From: Betaproteobacteria bacterium
GTDB lineage: Bacteria; Pseudomonadota; Gammaproteobacteria; Burkholderiales; Casimicrobiaceae
Length of the DNA stretch: 64,000 nucleotides
Assembly (NCBI GenBank): GCA_013298145.1
Contig: JAAFJO010000004.1
Span: 124,001 to 188,000, forward strand
Direction of reading: 5' to 3'
Shown piece by piece: positions 35,831-43,088 of the stretch. The notes beneath the pieces were generated by a model. That model did no database searches and was not told where the DNA came from. It was given only the letters and a program-made list of their open reading frames with translations. The first letter of the stretch is position 1; every line of letters starts with the position of its first letter. Made by a program: the position numbers and the translations under genes.

Positions 35831-36394
35831 GTGAACATCCCGCCCGTCCCCGCCGGCTCCCCTATGAGCGATGACATGCGTAGCCAGTTCGCGAGCCTAT
35901 ACCCGGACATCAAGCGCCTCGCACGCACACGGCTCGCGCAAGCCGGGGGCGTTACAGGTTTGAACGCCACCGCGCTCGTTCACGAAGGCTTCATGCGCAT
36001 CGCTGAGCGCGAAGGCTTGCACGGAGAGACGCGTCTACAGTTTTTCGCCTACATCGGCAAAGTGCTTCGTTCGGTGGTGATCGATTTCATTCGTGAGCGC
36101 GATGCAGAAAAGCGCGGCAGCGGCGTCACGCTGCTCACGCTTTCAGCCGCAGATCAGACACCGGCGGCGTGGCTTGAAGTCACCAACCTGATTGACCTTG
36201 ATCGCGCACTCGACCAATTGCGCGATTTCGACGAGCGGCTTTACCAAATCGTCGAAATGCATGTGTTTTCGGGACTCACTTGCGCGGAAGTCGCTAGTGA
36301 ATTGGGCCTGAATGAACGCACAATTAACCGCGAGCTACAAAAGGCGCGGGCGCTACTCGCCGAGGCGCTTGATCGGCCGGAGCTCTCCGCGTAG
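35831..36394 (+). CDS. ECF sigma factor, phospho-activated type (first cassette)
   Basis: RNA polymerase sigma-70 family ECF factor of the Sigma70_ECF/TIGR02999 group, 187 residues from GTG 35831; ATG 35864 is an alternative that starts at MSDDM. Region 2 includes LYPDIKRLARTRLAQAGG and LNATALVHEGFMRIAE. In the position where most ECF factors carry acidic DAED before LVQETF, this one has Asn-Ala-Thr-Ala, with Thr47. Region 4 is the helix-turn-helix LTCAEVASELGLNERTINRE. No anti-sigma gene is near. The gene lies 74 bases before a membrane Ser/Thr kinase, matching the known ECF43 arrangement, where phosphorylation of region 2.2 activates the sigma. Very close paralogue of the sigma at 42476. 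Confidence 0.9.
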   Translation: MNIPPVPAGSPMSDDMRSQFASLYPDIKRLARTRLAQAGGVTGLNATALVHEGFMRIAEREGLHGETRLQFFAYIGKVLRSVVIDFIRERDAEKRGSGVTLLTLSAADQTPAAWLEVTNLIDLDRALDQLRDFDERLYQIVEMHVFSGLTCAEVASELGLNERTINRELQKARALLAEALDRPELSA

Positions 36395-36468
36395 CTCGAC
36401 TCGCGAGCGCTAACGAGCGCGCAATCGCTTAATGTCGGTTCGTTAAATGTATTTTCGTTTTTCCATCC

Positions 36469-39400
36469 ATGAAGTCTGCGTTTGGAATCTCAAAGGAGCT
36501 TTGGCCAGAAGCGTCCTCGCTATTCGATGAGTTGAGCGAGCTTGATGCGACATCGCGCGAGGCGAAACTTCGTTCGATGCGTTTGCGAGAGCCCGCATTG
36601 GCAAATGCGGTCGAAAAACTATTCGCGAGAACCGCAGCGCAACCCAAAGCGCGCGCGCAACATAACGAAAGCACTGCGCGCGCTTCAGCCGTAGACGCTC
36701 ACTCGTTCGATGCTGTGCTGCGCGATGCACTCTTGGAGCCGGGCGAGCAATACCTCGCCGGTGATCGTTTCGGCGCTTGGACATTGATCGAGCCGCTTGG
36801 TCGCGGAGGCATGGGTGAGGTATGGCGCGCAAGGCGCAGCGATGGCCTATTCGAAGGCGAAGCGGCAATCAAGCTGCTGCGTACCGATTTACCAGCAGAG
36901 CGACTGGCGGCTCGCTTCGCGAGAGAGCGCAGCGTACTTGCCCGCCTTAATCATCCCAACATTGCGCGACTACTCGACGCGGGCGTGGGCGGCAAAGATG
37001 GCAAGCAAGCATTCTTGGTGCTTGAGCTCGTGGAGGGCACGCCGTTCGAGCGCTTTTTGCACGGCAAGCAAGTGGACACCCGAGTCCGAGTCGCGCTCGT
37101 GCGAGATGTTGCAAAGGCAGTCGCGTATGCTCACGCACAGTTGGTCCTTCACCGCGACATAAAGCCAAGCAACGTCCTCATAGATCAGGACGGCAGAGTC
37201 AAATTACTGGACTTCGGGATTGCCGCAGAAATCGGCGATGAGGCCGACGCGCAAAGTGCGTCTGCGCTCACGCAGCTCACAGGTCGCGGACTCACCCTCG
37301 AATATGCGGCGCCCGAGCAGGTGATCGGTGAGGCAACTTCCACCGCGAGCGATACCTACTCGCTCGGTGCGTTACTTTATTTCGCGCTTAGCGGCGCACA
37401 CCCATTCGCAGAGCTGTCGAATCGAGCAGCACTCAACCGCGCTGTGCTCGAACAACCGCCTACCCGAGTCAGGCAACGGGTATTAGATCGTTGGCAAAAG
37501 AACGCGCAGCTGGGGAACCAAGACGATCCATTTCACACGGTCGAGGTGGATGACGATCTCGATGCCATCGTCGCTAAATCACTGCGGAAGCGACCGCAAG
37601 ATCGCTATCCAAGCGCCCAGAGCTTCGCCTCAGATCTCGATTCATGGCTCACGCATGAGCCGATCTCTATCCGCGCGGATGACCGCGCCTATCGCTGGCG
37701 GCTTTGGTTCAGCCGAAATCGCGCGCTCGCCGCCGCAAGTGCGCTCGCGGGGATTGCGCTTCTGGGTGGCGTGATCGCGAGCGTCATGCAACGTAACGAA
37801 GCGATCGCACAAGCTGAATCCGCAGAGCGCGCTCGTGCAGAGGCGCTTCGCAATGAAAAGCGTGCGACCACTGCGCTTGCCGAGCTTGCGCAACAAGTCA
37901 ACAAAACAGAAGCCGCTTCTCGGCGCGCGCTCGATGCCCAGAACGCCGCAGAGCTTGCCAAACAGCGCGCAGTGGACGCACTCGATGCCGAAACCCGCGC
38001 CGCGAGTACGACCCGGGCGGCACTCTTGCGAGCTGAACGCGAGCGATTAATTGCTGAAGAGCAAACCCGACGCGCCGAGAGCGAGCGGCGGCTCTCAGAA
38101 TCGACCAGCCGTTTCGTGACGGGGCTTTTCGAAGCCGCTGATCCGGAACGTGCACTGGGCGAAAAGCTGTCCGCCCTCGCCGTGCTTGAAGCGGGCAGCA
38201 AGACGCTTGAAGCCGAGGCGACGACCGATCCACGGGTTGCGGCTGCGATAGGCACCACACTCGGTCGTGTGTTCAATCATTTGAGTCGGCCAGACCGCGC
38301 AATTCCGCTGCTAGAACGTGCGCTCGCACTGGCTGAGGCGCAGCACGGAGAGCAATCGAAGCAGGCGATCGACGCACGCTACGAATACGCACGTGCACTC
38401 GAACGAAAAGAACGCTTCGCCGAAGCTGTGCCGCTCTACAGAAGCCTCGTTGCCCTACCGGCGGATGCGCCATTGGATATCAAGCGCCGCGTGTTTAGTC
38501 GCATGGAGTTGGCATTCAGCCTGGGGAAGCTCGGCAAGTTTGACGAGGCTGACGCTGCTCAACGCGAGCTCGAGCAAGCCGTTGAATCGCTACCCAAGGA
38601 TGATTGGCTGCGTGTTGAGGCTATAGCGTCGCGGGCGGTGCTCGCTTCGATGCGCGGGCAATGGCAGGAAACTTTTCGGCTCTATTCAGGTTTGGGTGAT
38701 CGCATCAACCAGCCGCCGCCTGGGCACGCGCGCGATGCACTCTTGATGCGATTCGGCTTTGCAACGTCATCGCTTGCTACGAGCAATCCAGAGGCGGCAG
38801 CCGCATTATTTCCCCCGCTTCACGCAGAATCCGAACGGCTACTCGGCCCCGACGCCCACGAAACGTTGCAGTTTCTTTGGCACGTGGGATTTACTCAACG
38901 AAACGCGTGGGATCTTGCCGGCTGTATCGCGAGCTACGACCAGGCCTACGCGGGCCGCGCGCGCACCAGCGGCCCAACCCATGCGCTCACCTTAGATGCA
39001 GGGCTTTGGGCTGCAACCTGTCGTGCCTATATTGGTGAGAAGCGCGCTGCCGCAGACGTTTTGCAGCGCTTTATGCCAACCCTGCTCTCCGTTGCCGACG
39101 TTGGGCGCACCGACATGCGAAACCTGCTAACCGCAAGCATGCTCGCGCTTCAGCTCGAAAACTTCAACGACGCCGATAGGCTGGTCGGCGCGTTGCAGAC
39201 GGCGATCAACAAGCTCAATCTCGGTCAAACCGTGGAAGCCGTGCGCGCCGATTTACTCGGTGTACTTCTCCTCCATGGAAAGCATCGGGACATCGTGCGC
39301 ACACAAGGGGCGCTTGATGCAATGATCAACAAGCGCCAAAACACGCCGACTGGAAATCTAGTACGAAGTAATTTTGAGGTTTTCTCGACGCAAGCGCAGC

Positions 39401-39576
39401 TTGCTGCGCTCAGCGGCAATTGCGAACTGCTGCGCACGCATGCAACTGCGGCTCGAGCCGCACTGCTCCGCCGCAGCGGCAGTAAACATTCGCATCTTGC
39501 CAAGCTGGAGCAATCGTCTGCGCACTGCAGGCCAAGAGACGGTGGATTGACGCCCGCCGCGCTCGGGGTGCTTTAG
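36469..39576 (+). CDS. membrane Ser/Thr protein kinase with C-terminal TPR region (first cassette)
   Basis: Hanks-type kinase of 1035 residues. The kinase domain (about 101-395) has the glycine loop GRGGMGEVW (111-119), Lys135 in AAIKLL, the catalytic HRDIKPSN (228-235), DFG (248-250) and APE (281-283), with Thr residues in the activation segment (ALTQLTGRGLTLEY), so it looks active. One membrane helix follows (about 419-440). Beyond it are a long charged coiled coil (about 442-560) and TPR-like helices to the end, which should be periplasmic. The N-terminal 100 residues match the other kinase. Its likely substrate is the adjacent sigma. The stimulus sensed by the TPR part is unknown. Confidence 0.92.
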   Translation: MKSAFGISKELWPEASSLFDELSELDATSREAKLRSMRLREPALANAVEKLFARTAAQPKARAQHNESTARASAVDAHSFDAVLRDALLEPGEQYLAGDRFGAWTLIEPLGRGGMGEVWRARRSDGLFEGEAAIKLLRTDLPAERLAARFARERSVLARLNHPNIARLLDAGVGGKDGKQAFLVLELVEGTPFERFLHGKQVDTRVRVALVRDVAKAVAYAHAQLVLHRDIKPSNVLIDQDGRVKLLDFGIAAEIGDEADAQSASALTQLTGRGLTLEYAAPEQVIGEATSTASDTYSLGALLYFALSGAHPFAELSNRAALNRAVLEQPPTRVRQRVLDRWQKNAQLGNQDDPFHTVEVDDDLDAIVAKSLRKRPQDRYPSAQSFASDLDSWLTHEPISIRADDRAYRWRLWFSRNRALAAASALAGIALLGGVIASVMQRNEAIAQAESAERARAEALRNEKRATTALAELAQQVNKTEAASRRALDAQNAAELAKQRAVDALDAETRAASTTRAALLRAERERLIAEEQTRRAESERRLSESTSRFVTGLFEAADPERALGEKLSALAVLEAGSKTLEAEATTDPRVAAAIGTTLGRVFNHLSRPDRAIPLLERALALAEAQHGEQSKQAIDARYEYARALERKERFAEAVPLYRSLVALPADAPLDIKRRVFSRMELAFSLGKLGKFDEADAAQRELEQAVESLPKDDWLRVEAIASRAVLASMRGQWQETFRLYSGLGDRINQPPPGHARDALLMRFGFATSSLATSNPEAAAALFPPLHAESERLLGPDAHETLQFLWHVGFTQRNAWDLAGCIASYDQAYAGRARTSGPTHALTLDAGLWAATCRAYIGEKRAAADVLQRFMPTLLSVADVGRTDMRNLLTASMLALQLENFNDADRLVGALQTAINKLNLGQTVEAVRADLLGVLLLHGKHRDIVRTQGALDAMINKRQNTPTGNLVRSNFEVFSTQAQLAALSGNCELLRTHATAARAALLRRSGSKHSHLAKLEQSSAHCRPRDGGLTPAALGVL

Positions 39577-39979
39577 GTAGCCGCTACAGGGGGGATTGGC
39601 TCTCGACGCTGAGTCTCTACGTTGCGGACGCGTTGGTCGGCAGGGCTTCGCGAAGTTGGGGGTGAATTGCGTGCGCTATGTCGGTCTTGCTGTAGGCAAT
39701 TCGTTTGTAATGGACGCGTGTACTTGACGCGCAATTCGATGCCGAGGAAAGATACAGAAAATCAGCTTCGCCCCAATTTACAAAAGGGCTAGAGCATTAT
39801 TTTAGTTTTTTCCTATTTAATCAATTATTGACGGTAGACGCCGTGATATAGACTTTCTTGGTCGCTTAGTTGAAGTAGATCAACGTTGCACCCCACGACG
39901 GCGCGGCTCTACCGAAAAGCCTCACGCATCGAATCGTTTTAGCAGCTCATTCGCTTCGCCTTAATCCCTGGAGTATGTT
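39577..39979. other. intergenic region before the first delta-60 protein
   Basis: 403 bases without a supported gene. The right half is AT-rich and contains the T-rich motif at 39790-39805 and the string TTCGCCCCAATTTA at 39767, which resembles TTCGCCCCGATTTA at about 46090 before the second delta-60 gene. No clear promoter consensus. Confidence 0.5.
39790..39805 (+). promoter_or_regulatory. T-rich motif upstream of the first delta-60 protein
   Basis: TAGAGCATTATTTTAG, 175 bases before the start codon. It resembles 63881-63896 (TAGAGCCTTTTTTTAG) and the copies at 16197 and 35726. Function unknown. Confidence 0.3.
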
Positions 39980-41542
39980 GTGCAGTTTTTATTCTCCCGT
40001 CGCGACCTGATCGCGATCTTCTCAACCCTTGTCGCGGGTGCGTTTTCGATCACCACTTGGGCCTCGCCAGGAGATTTTGACGCCTCGTTTGGTGGCGGCG
40101 TGGTGACGCCATCGCGCTCTCCGATTTCCGACACCAAGATCGCCTTGAGCCGCGACAATAGTATCGTCTATCAGGTATTTCCTTGCATCAACGCCAACTC
40201 GCAAAGCACGTTTTGCGTGTTGGTGGTGGATCGTGACGGCACGTTTATCTCATCGAACTTCGGACCCGCTGTGTCGCTTGGCATGGGCGCTGTTTCTGAT
40301 GTTGCGGTTGATCCTAATAGCGGCGCGCTAATCGCGATGGCGTCATGCAAACCTTTTTCCGCGTCTCCACGCGGCATCTGCATCACACGCTTTCTAAGCA
40401 ACGGTGAGCACGATCCGAGTTTTGGAACAGGGGGCACCGGGTATATCGTGCGAACACCTGATCGCGATTCCCCGCCGGGCCGACTCGCCATCGCATCTGA
40501 CAGCACGATCTACGCAACCTTCACCGTTGCGGATGGCACAGTTGCATCGCCTACGAGCTCGGTTCGTATTAATGCCTTCACGGCTGCCGGGCAGACGAAC
40601 ACCACATTCAGCAACGGTAGTGTCGCACTCCCCCGCGTTTTGGCGTCGGTCGGCACCACGAGCAATAACGACGTAGCCGGGGACATCATTGTGCTACCTA
40701 ACGGCACGGTCCTTGTGTTCTATACCTGCCCGGAGGCTGGCGGAATCTCCCGCGTGTGCGTTGCGAATTTCAACCGTAACGGCACGTTAACCGCCGCCGT
40801 TTCTCGGCTCGCAACATTGACCGCCGAAGAGGCAAATCGCGTGTTCCTGGTTGCGCCGGAAAGCGGTGCGAACACCTATCGACTACTTGCTGCGAGCATC
40901 GCCCCTGTCACCAACGGCACGAGCCCTTTTTTGCGTAAGTTCACCATTGTGAATGGTGCATTCGGCGCTTACCTCTCGGGATGGGGTACCTCTCCACAAA
41001 TTTACCCGGGCTTGTCCGCTCCGTTCAACGCGGGCTTTAACTCGTCAGCATGGCGCGAGCCGAGTTTTCATTGGGGCATCGACAAGCGCTTGTACATCGC
41101 CTCGTGCGACGGCGGCGATGGCATCAGCTGCGAAACAACAGTTCGCCGCCTCGACACGAGCGGCGCGGAATACGACCGCACCTGGGGTGCAGATGGCGCT
41201 GTCAATCTCACGGGCCAGAGTGCCACCACCCGCCGCACGTCGATGCAAACGCAAGGCGATGGCAAACTTGTGATCGGCGGGCAAAGCACCATCCTCGCGG
41301 GTAATGTACGCCTCGTTCGCCTTGAAAACGACACGATTGCTGCCGCGCGCTGCACCATGGACATCGACGGTGACGGGGTCGTGTTGCCGACAACGGATGG
41401 CTTGCTGATGGCACGGGTGAGTGCGGGCTTAAGCGGAAACGCGGTCACGACGGGCGCGCTTGGCGGGAATGCGATACGCAGTTCATGGCCAGCGATTCGC
41501 AATTACCTAGCAATTACTTGCTCGATGAAGGTTGCGCCATAG
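39980..41542 (+). CDS. secreted delta-60 repeat protein with DIDGDG C-terminal module (first cassette)
   Basis: A 520-residue extracytoplasmic protein with GTG start, ribosome site CTGGAG and a signal peptide ending near ITTWAS. Delta-60 repeats form a beta-propeller-like body (FDASFGGG..., SNGEHDPSFGTGG, RTWGADGAVNL...). The mature protein has ten cysteines, all in pairs: 69/79, 123/134, 250/260, 376/384 and 458/514. The first four pairs bracket a loop in separate repeats, suggesting disulfide staples. The C-terminal 65 residues hold DIDGDGVVLPTTDGLLMARV, a calcium-loop-like, dockerin-like motif. Paralogue of the protein at 46382. It probably depends on the upstream sigma-kinase pair, but that is inference. 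Function unknown. Confidence 0.88.
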   Translation: MQFLFSRRDLIAIFSTLVAGAFSITTWASPGDFDASFGGGVVTPSRSPISDTKIALSRDNSIVYQVFPCINANSQSTFCVLVVDRDGTFISSNFGPAVSLGMGAVSDVAVDPNSGALIAMASCKPFSASPRGICITRFLSNGEHDPSFGTGGTGYIVRTPDRDSPPGRLAIASDSTIYATFTVADGTVASPTSSVRINAFTAAGQTNTTFSNGSVALPRVLASVGTTSNNDVAGDIIVLPNGTVLVFYTCPEAGGISRVCVANFNRNGTLTAAVSRLATLTAEEANRVFLVAPESGANTYRLLAASIAPVTNGTSPFLRKFTIVNGAFGAYLSGWGTSPQIYPGLSAPFNAGFNSSAWREPSFHWGIDKRLYIASCDGGDGISCETTVRRLDTSGAEYDRTWGADGAVNLTGQSATTRRTSMQTQGDGKLVIGGQSTILAGNVRLVRLENDTIAAARCTMDIDGDGVVLPTTDGLLMARVSAGLSGNAVTTGALGGNAIRSSWPAIRNYLAITCSMKVAP

Positions 41543-42475
41543 TTCACTCGCACCCAGCTGCCGAGCAAAGTCTGGGGCAAGGTCGTCGCTCACCGTGGAC
41601 TTGAACTGACCCAGTCTTTGTGGTCAGACTCGTGCCGGGGAAACCTCAGCGTCTGTTAGGAAGACGTTGATTCATTTCCGCGCGCAGTGCGCCTCGGATT
41701 GAGATCGAGTGCGAAATCTAGAAGTGCGCGAATTAGCGGAACTATCGTGAGCATTTTCGATACAGCCATCGGCTCAAGTCCGAGAATGTAATGTGCGACG
41801 GGTATTTGATCGGCATCGCCCTAGTTATCCACGACTTACTTGAGTTCCGTAATTCTCAGCCGCGTAGACCTATCGTTGCCACTGCGTGAGTGTCGTGCTG
41901 CGGAGCTGCGTTGCGAAACGGTCGTGATCTCGGGGCAAGGCGTTACGAAGAACAGGTCGCTCCCCGCGCAAGCAACGCCCCAGCGCCGCTTCAGTGATGG
42001 CTAGCCTGTGAAGCGGGTAGGCGAAGCGGCCGGAACGGCAAAGCAGACGTGCCGTATCCCCGTAACTTTCTAGGGCGTATTCAGCGCATTTGGCAAAAGC
42101 GGTGCCCACTATCGTTACGAATTCCTCGTCAACCGCTTTTCGCTGACCCGCCGAAGCCGCACCGTGGCTGCCGTGGCACCTTACGGTGCATCAAAACCAG
42201 AACCGTCGCACAGGTCAACATACTGCGGGCACGCCCCACCACGCACACAAAAGCGGTGGCGCCCGCTGGAACGTGTGAAAGGACGCGTCAACGTTCCACA
42301 GGTGACCCCCCTGCGGCTTTACTCAATTTTTCGACGTTCCAGAGCCATCGCATGAGGGTGGCCGGGGTAGTTCGCTCACTATCGCGATGCGAAGTGTGTC
42401 GTCTACCCGGCGATCGGCTTTACTTCGCGCGCGCTTTCACCTACAACGGGTGCATATTGACCTTGGATAAATTAC
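41543..42475. other. long intergenic region between the two sigma-kinase cassettes
   Basis: 933 bases with no supported gene. Short open frames on both strands (for example 42049-42561 plus, 41870-42109 minus) lack ribosome sites and protein character. An 8-bp perfect dyad, TGGAACGT (42267-42274) and ACGTTCCA (42291-42298), sits about 180 bases before the second sigma start. Confidence 0.5.
42267..42298. promoter_or_regulatory. 8-bp inverted repeat upstream of the second ECF sigma
   Basis: TGGAACGT and ACGTTCCA are separated by 16 bases. The centre-to-centre spacing of 24 bases is compatible with a dimeric regulator bound on nearly the same helix face. Candidate operator only. Confidence 0.3.
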
Positions 42476-43051
42476 GTGGAATCAGCCACAGAACTTGTGC
42501 AACGCGCCGCGCGCGGCGATGCTTCCGCCGTCAGCGGCTTGTTCGCTACGCTCTACCCTGACATCAAACGCCTAGCGCGGGCACGGCTTGCGCAGGCGGG
42601 CGGAGTCACAGGCTTAAACGCGACCGCGCTCGTTCATGAAGGCTTCATGCGGATGGCGGAGCGCGAAGGCATGCACGGAGAGACGCGGTTGCAGTTTTTC
42701 GCCTACGTTGGCAAAGTATTGCGCTCGATTGTGATCGATTTTGTGCGCGAACGTGATGCCGAAAAACGCGGCGGCGGCGTAACGCTATTGACCATGAGCC
42801 ACGCCGATGCAACGCCTGCGCCCTGGATGGAAGTAGGCAATTTGCTGGATTTGGACCGAGCGCTAGATGAGTTAAAGGCGTTCGACGAGCGGCTCTACCA
42901 AATTATTGAGATGCATGTGTTCTCGGGCCTCACCTGTACCGAAGTGGGGGCAGAACTTGGCATCACTGAGCGCACGGTGAATCGCGAGCTCGGTAAGGCT
43001 CGGGCGCTACTGAACCAAGCGCTGGGAAATTGCAGCGCGGCATTGTCGTGA
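42476..43051 (+). CDS. ECF sigma factor, phospho-activated type (second cassette)
   Basis: 191 residues from a GTG start. It is nearly identical in plan and sequence to the sigma at 35831: LYPDIKRLARARLAQAGG, GLNATALVHEGFMRM, then VLRSIVIDFVRERDAEKRGGG and the helix-turn-helix LTCTEVGAELGITERTVNRE. Unlike the first copy it has a full N-terminal helix (ESATELVQRAARGDASA). The region 2.2 acidic patch is replaced by Asn-Ala-Thr, with Thr50. The gene precedes its kinase by 37 bases. No anti-sigma factor is present. The two sigmas may share promoters, because their region 4 helices differ at few positions. Confidence 0.9.
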   Translation: MESATELVQRAARGDASAVSGLFATLYPDIKRLARARLAQAGGVTGLNATALVHEGFMRMAEREGMHGETRLQFFAYVGKVLRSIVIDFVRERDAEKRGGGVTLLTMSHADATPAPWMEVGNLLDLDRALDELKAFDERLYQIIEMHVFSGLTCTEVGAELGITERTVNRELGKARALLNQALGNCSAALS

Positions 43052-43088
43052 TGTCGGTGGCCAGACGCCTTTGTCGTCTTATTCGCGT

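Noticed and set aside
41870..42109. 79-codon minus-strand open frame in the intergenic gap
   Set aside because: No recognisable family, no ribosome site and no partner gene; cannot be supported.
42049..42561. 170-codon open frame overlapping the second sigma
   Set aside because: No ribosome site, Arg/Pro/Cys-rich non-protein composition, and overlap with the real sigma start.
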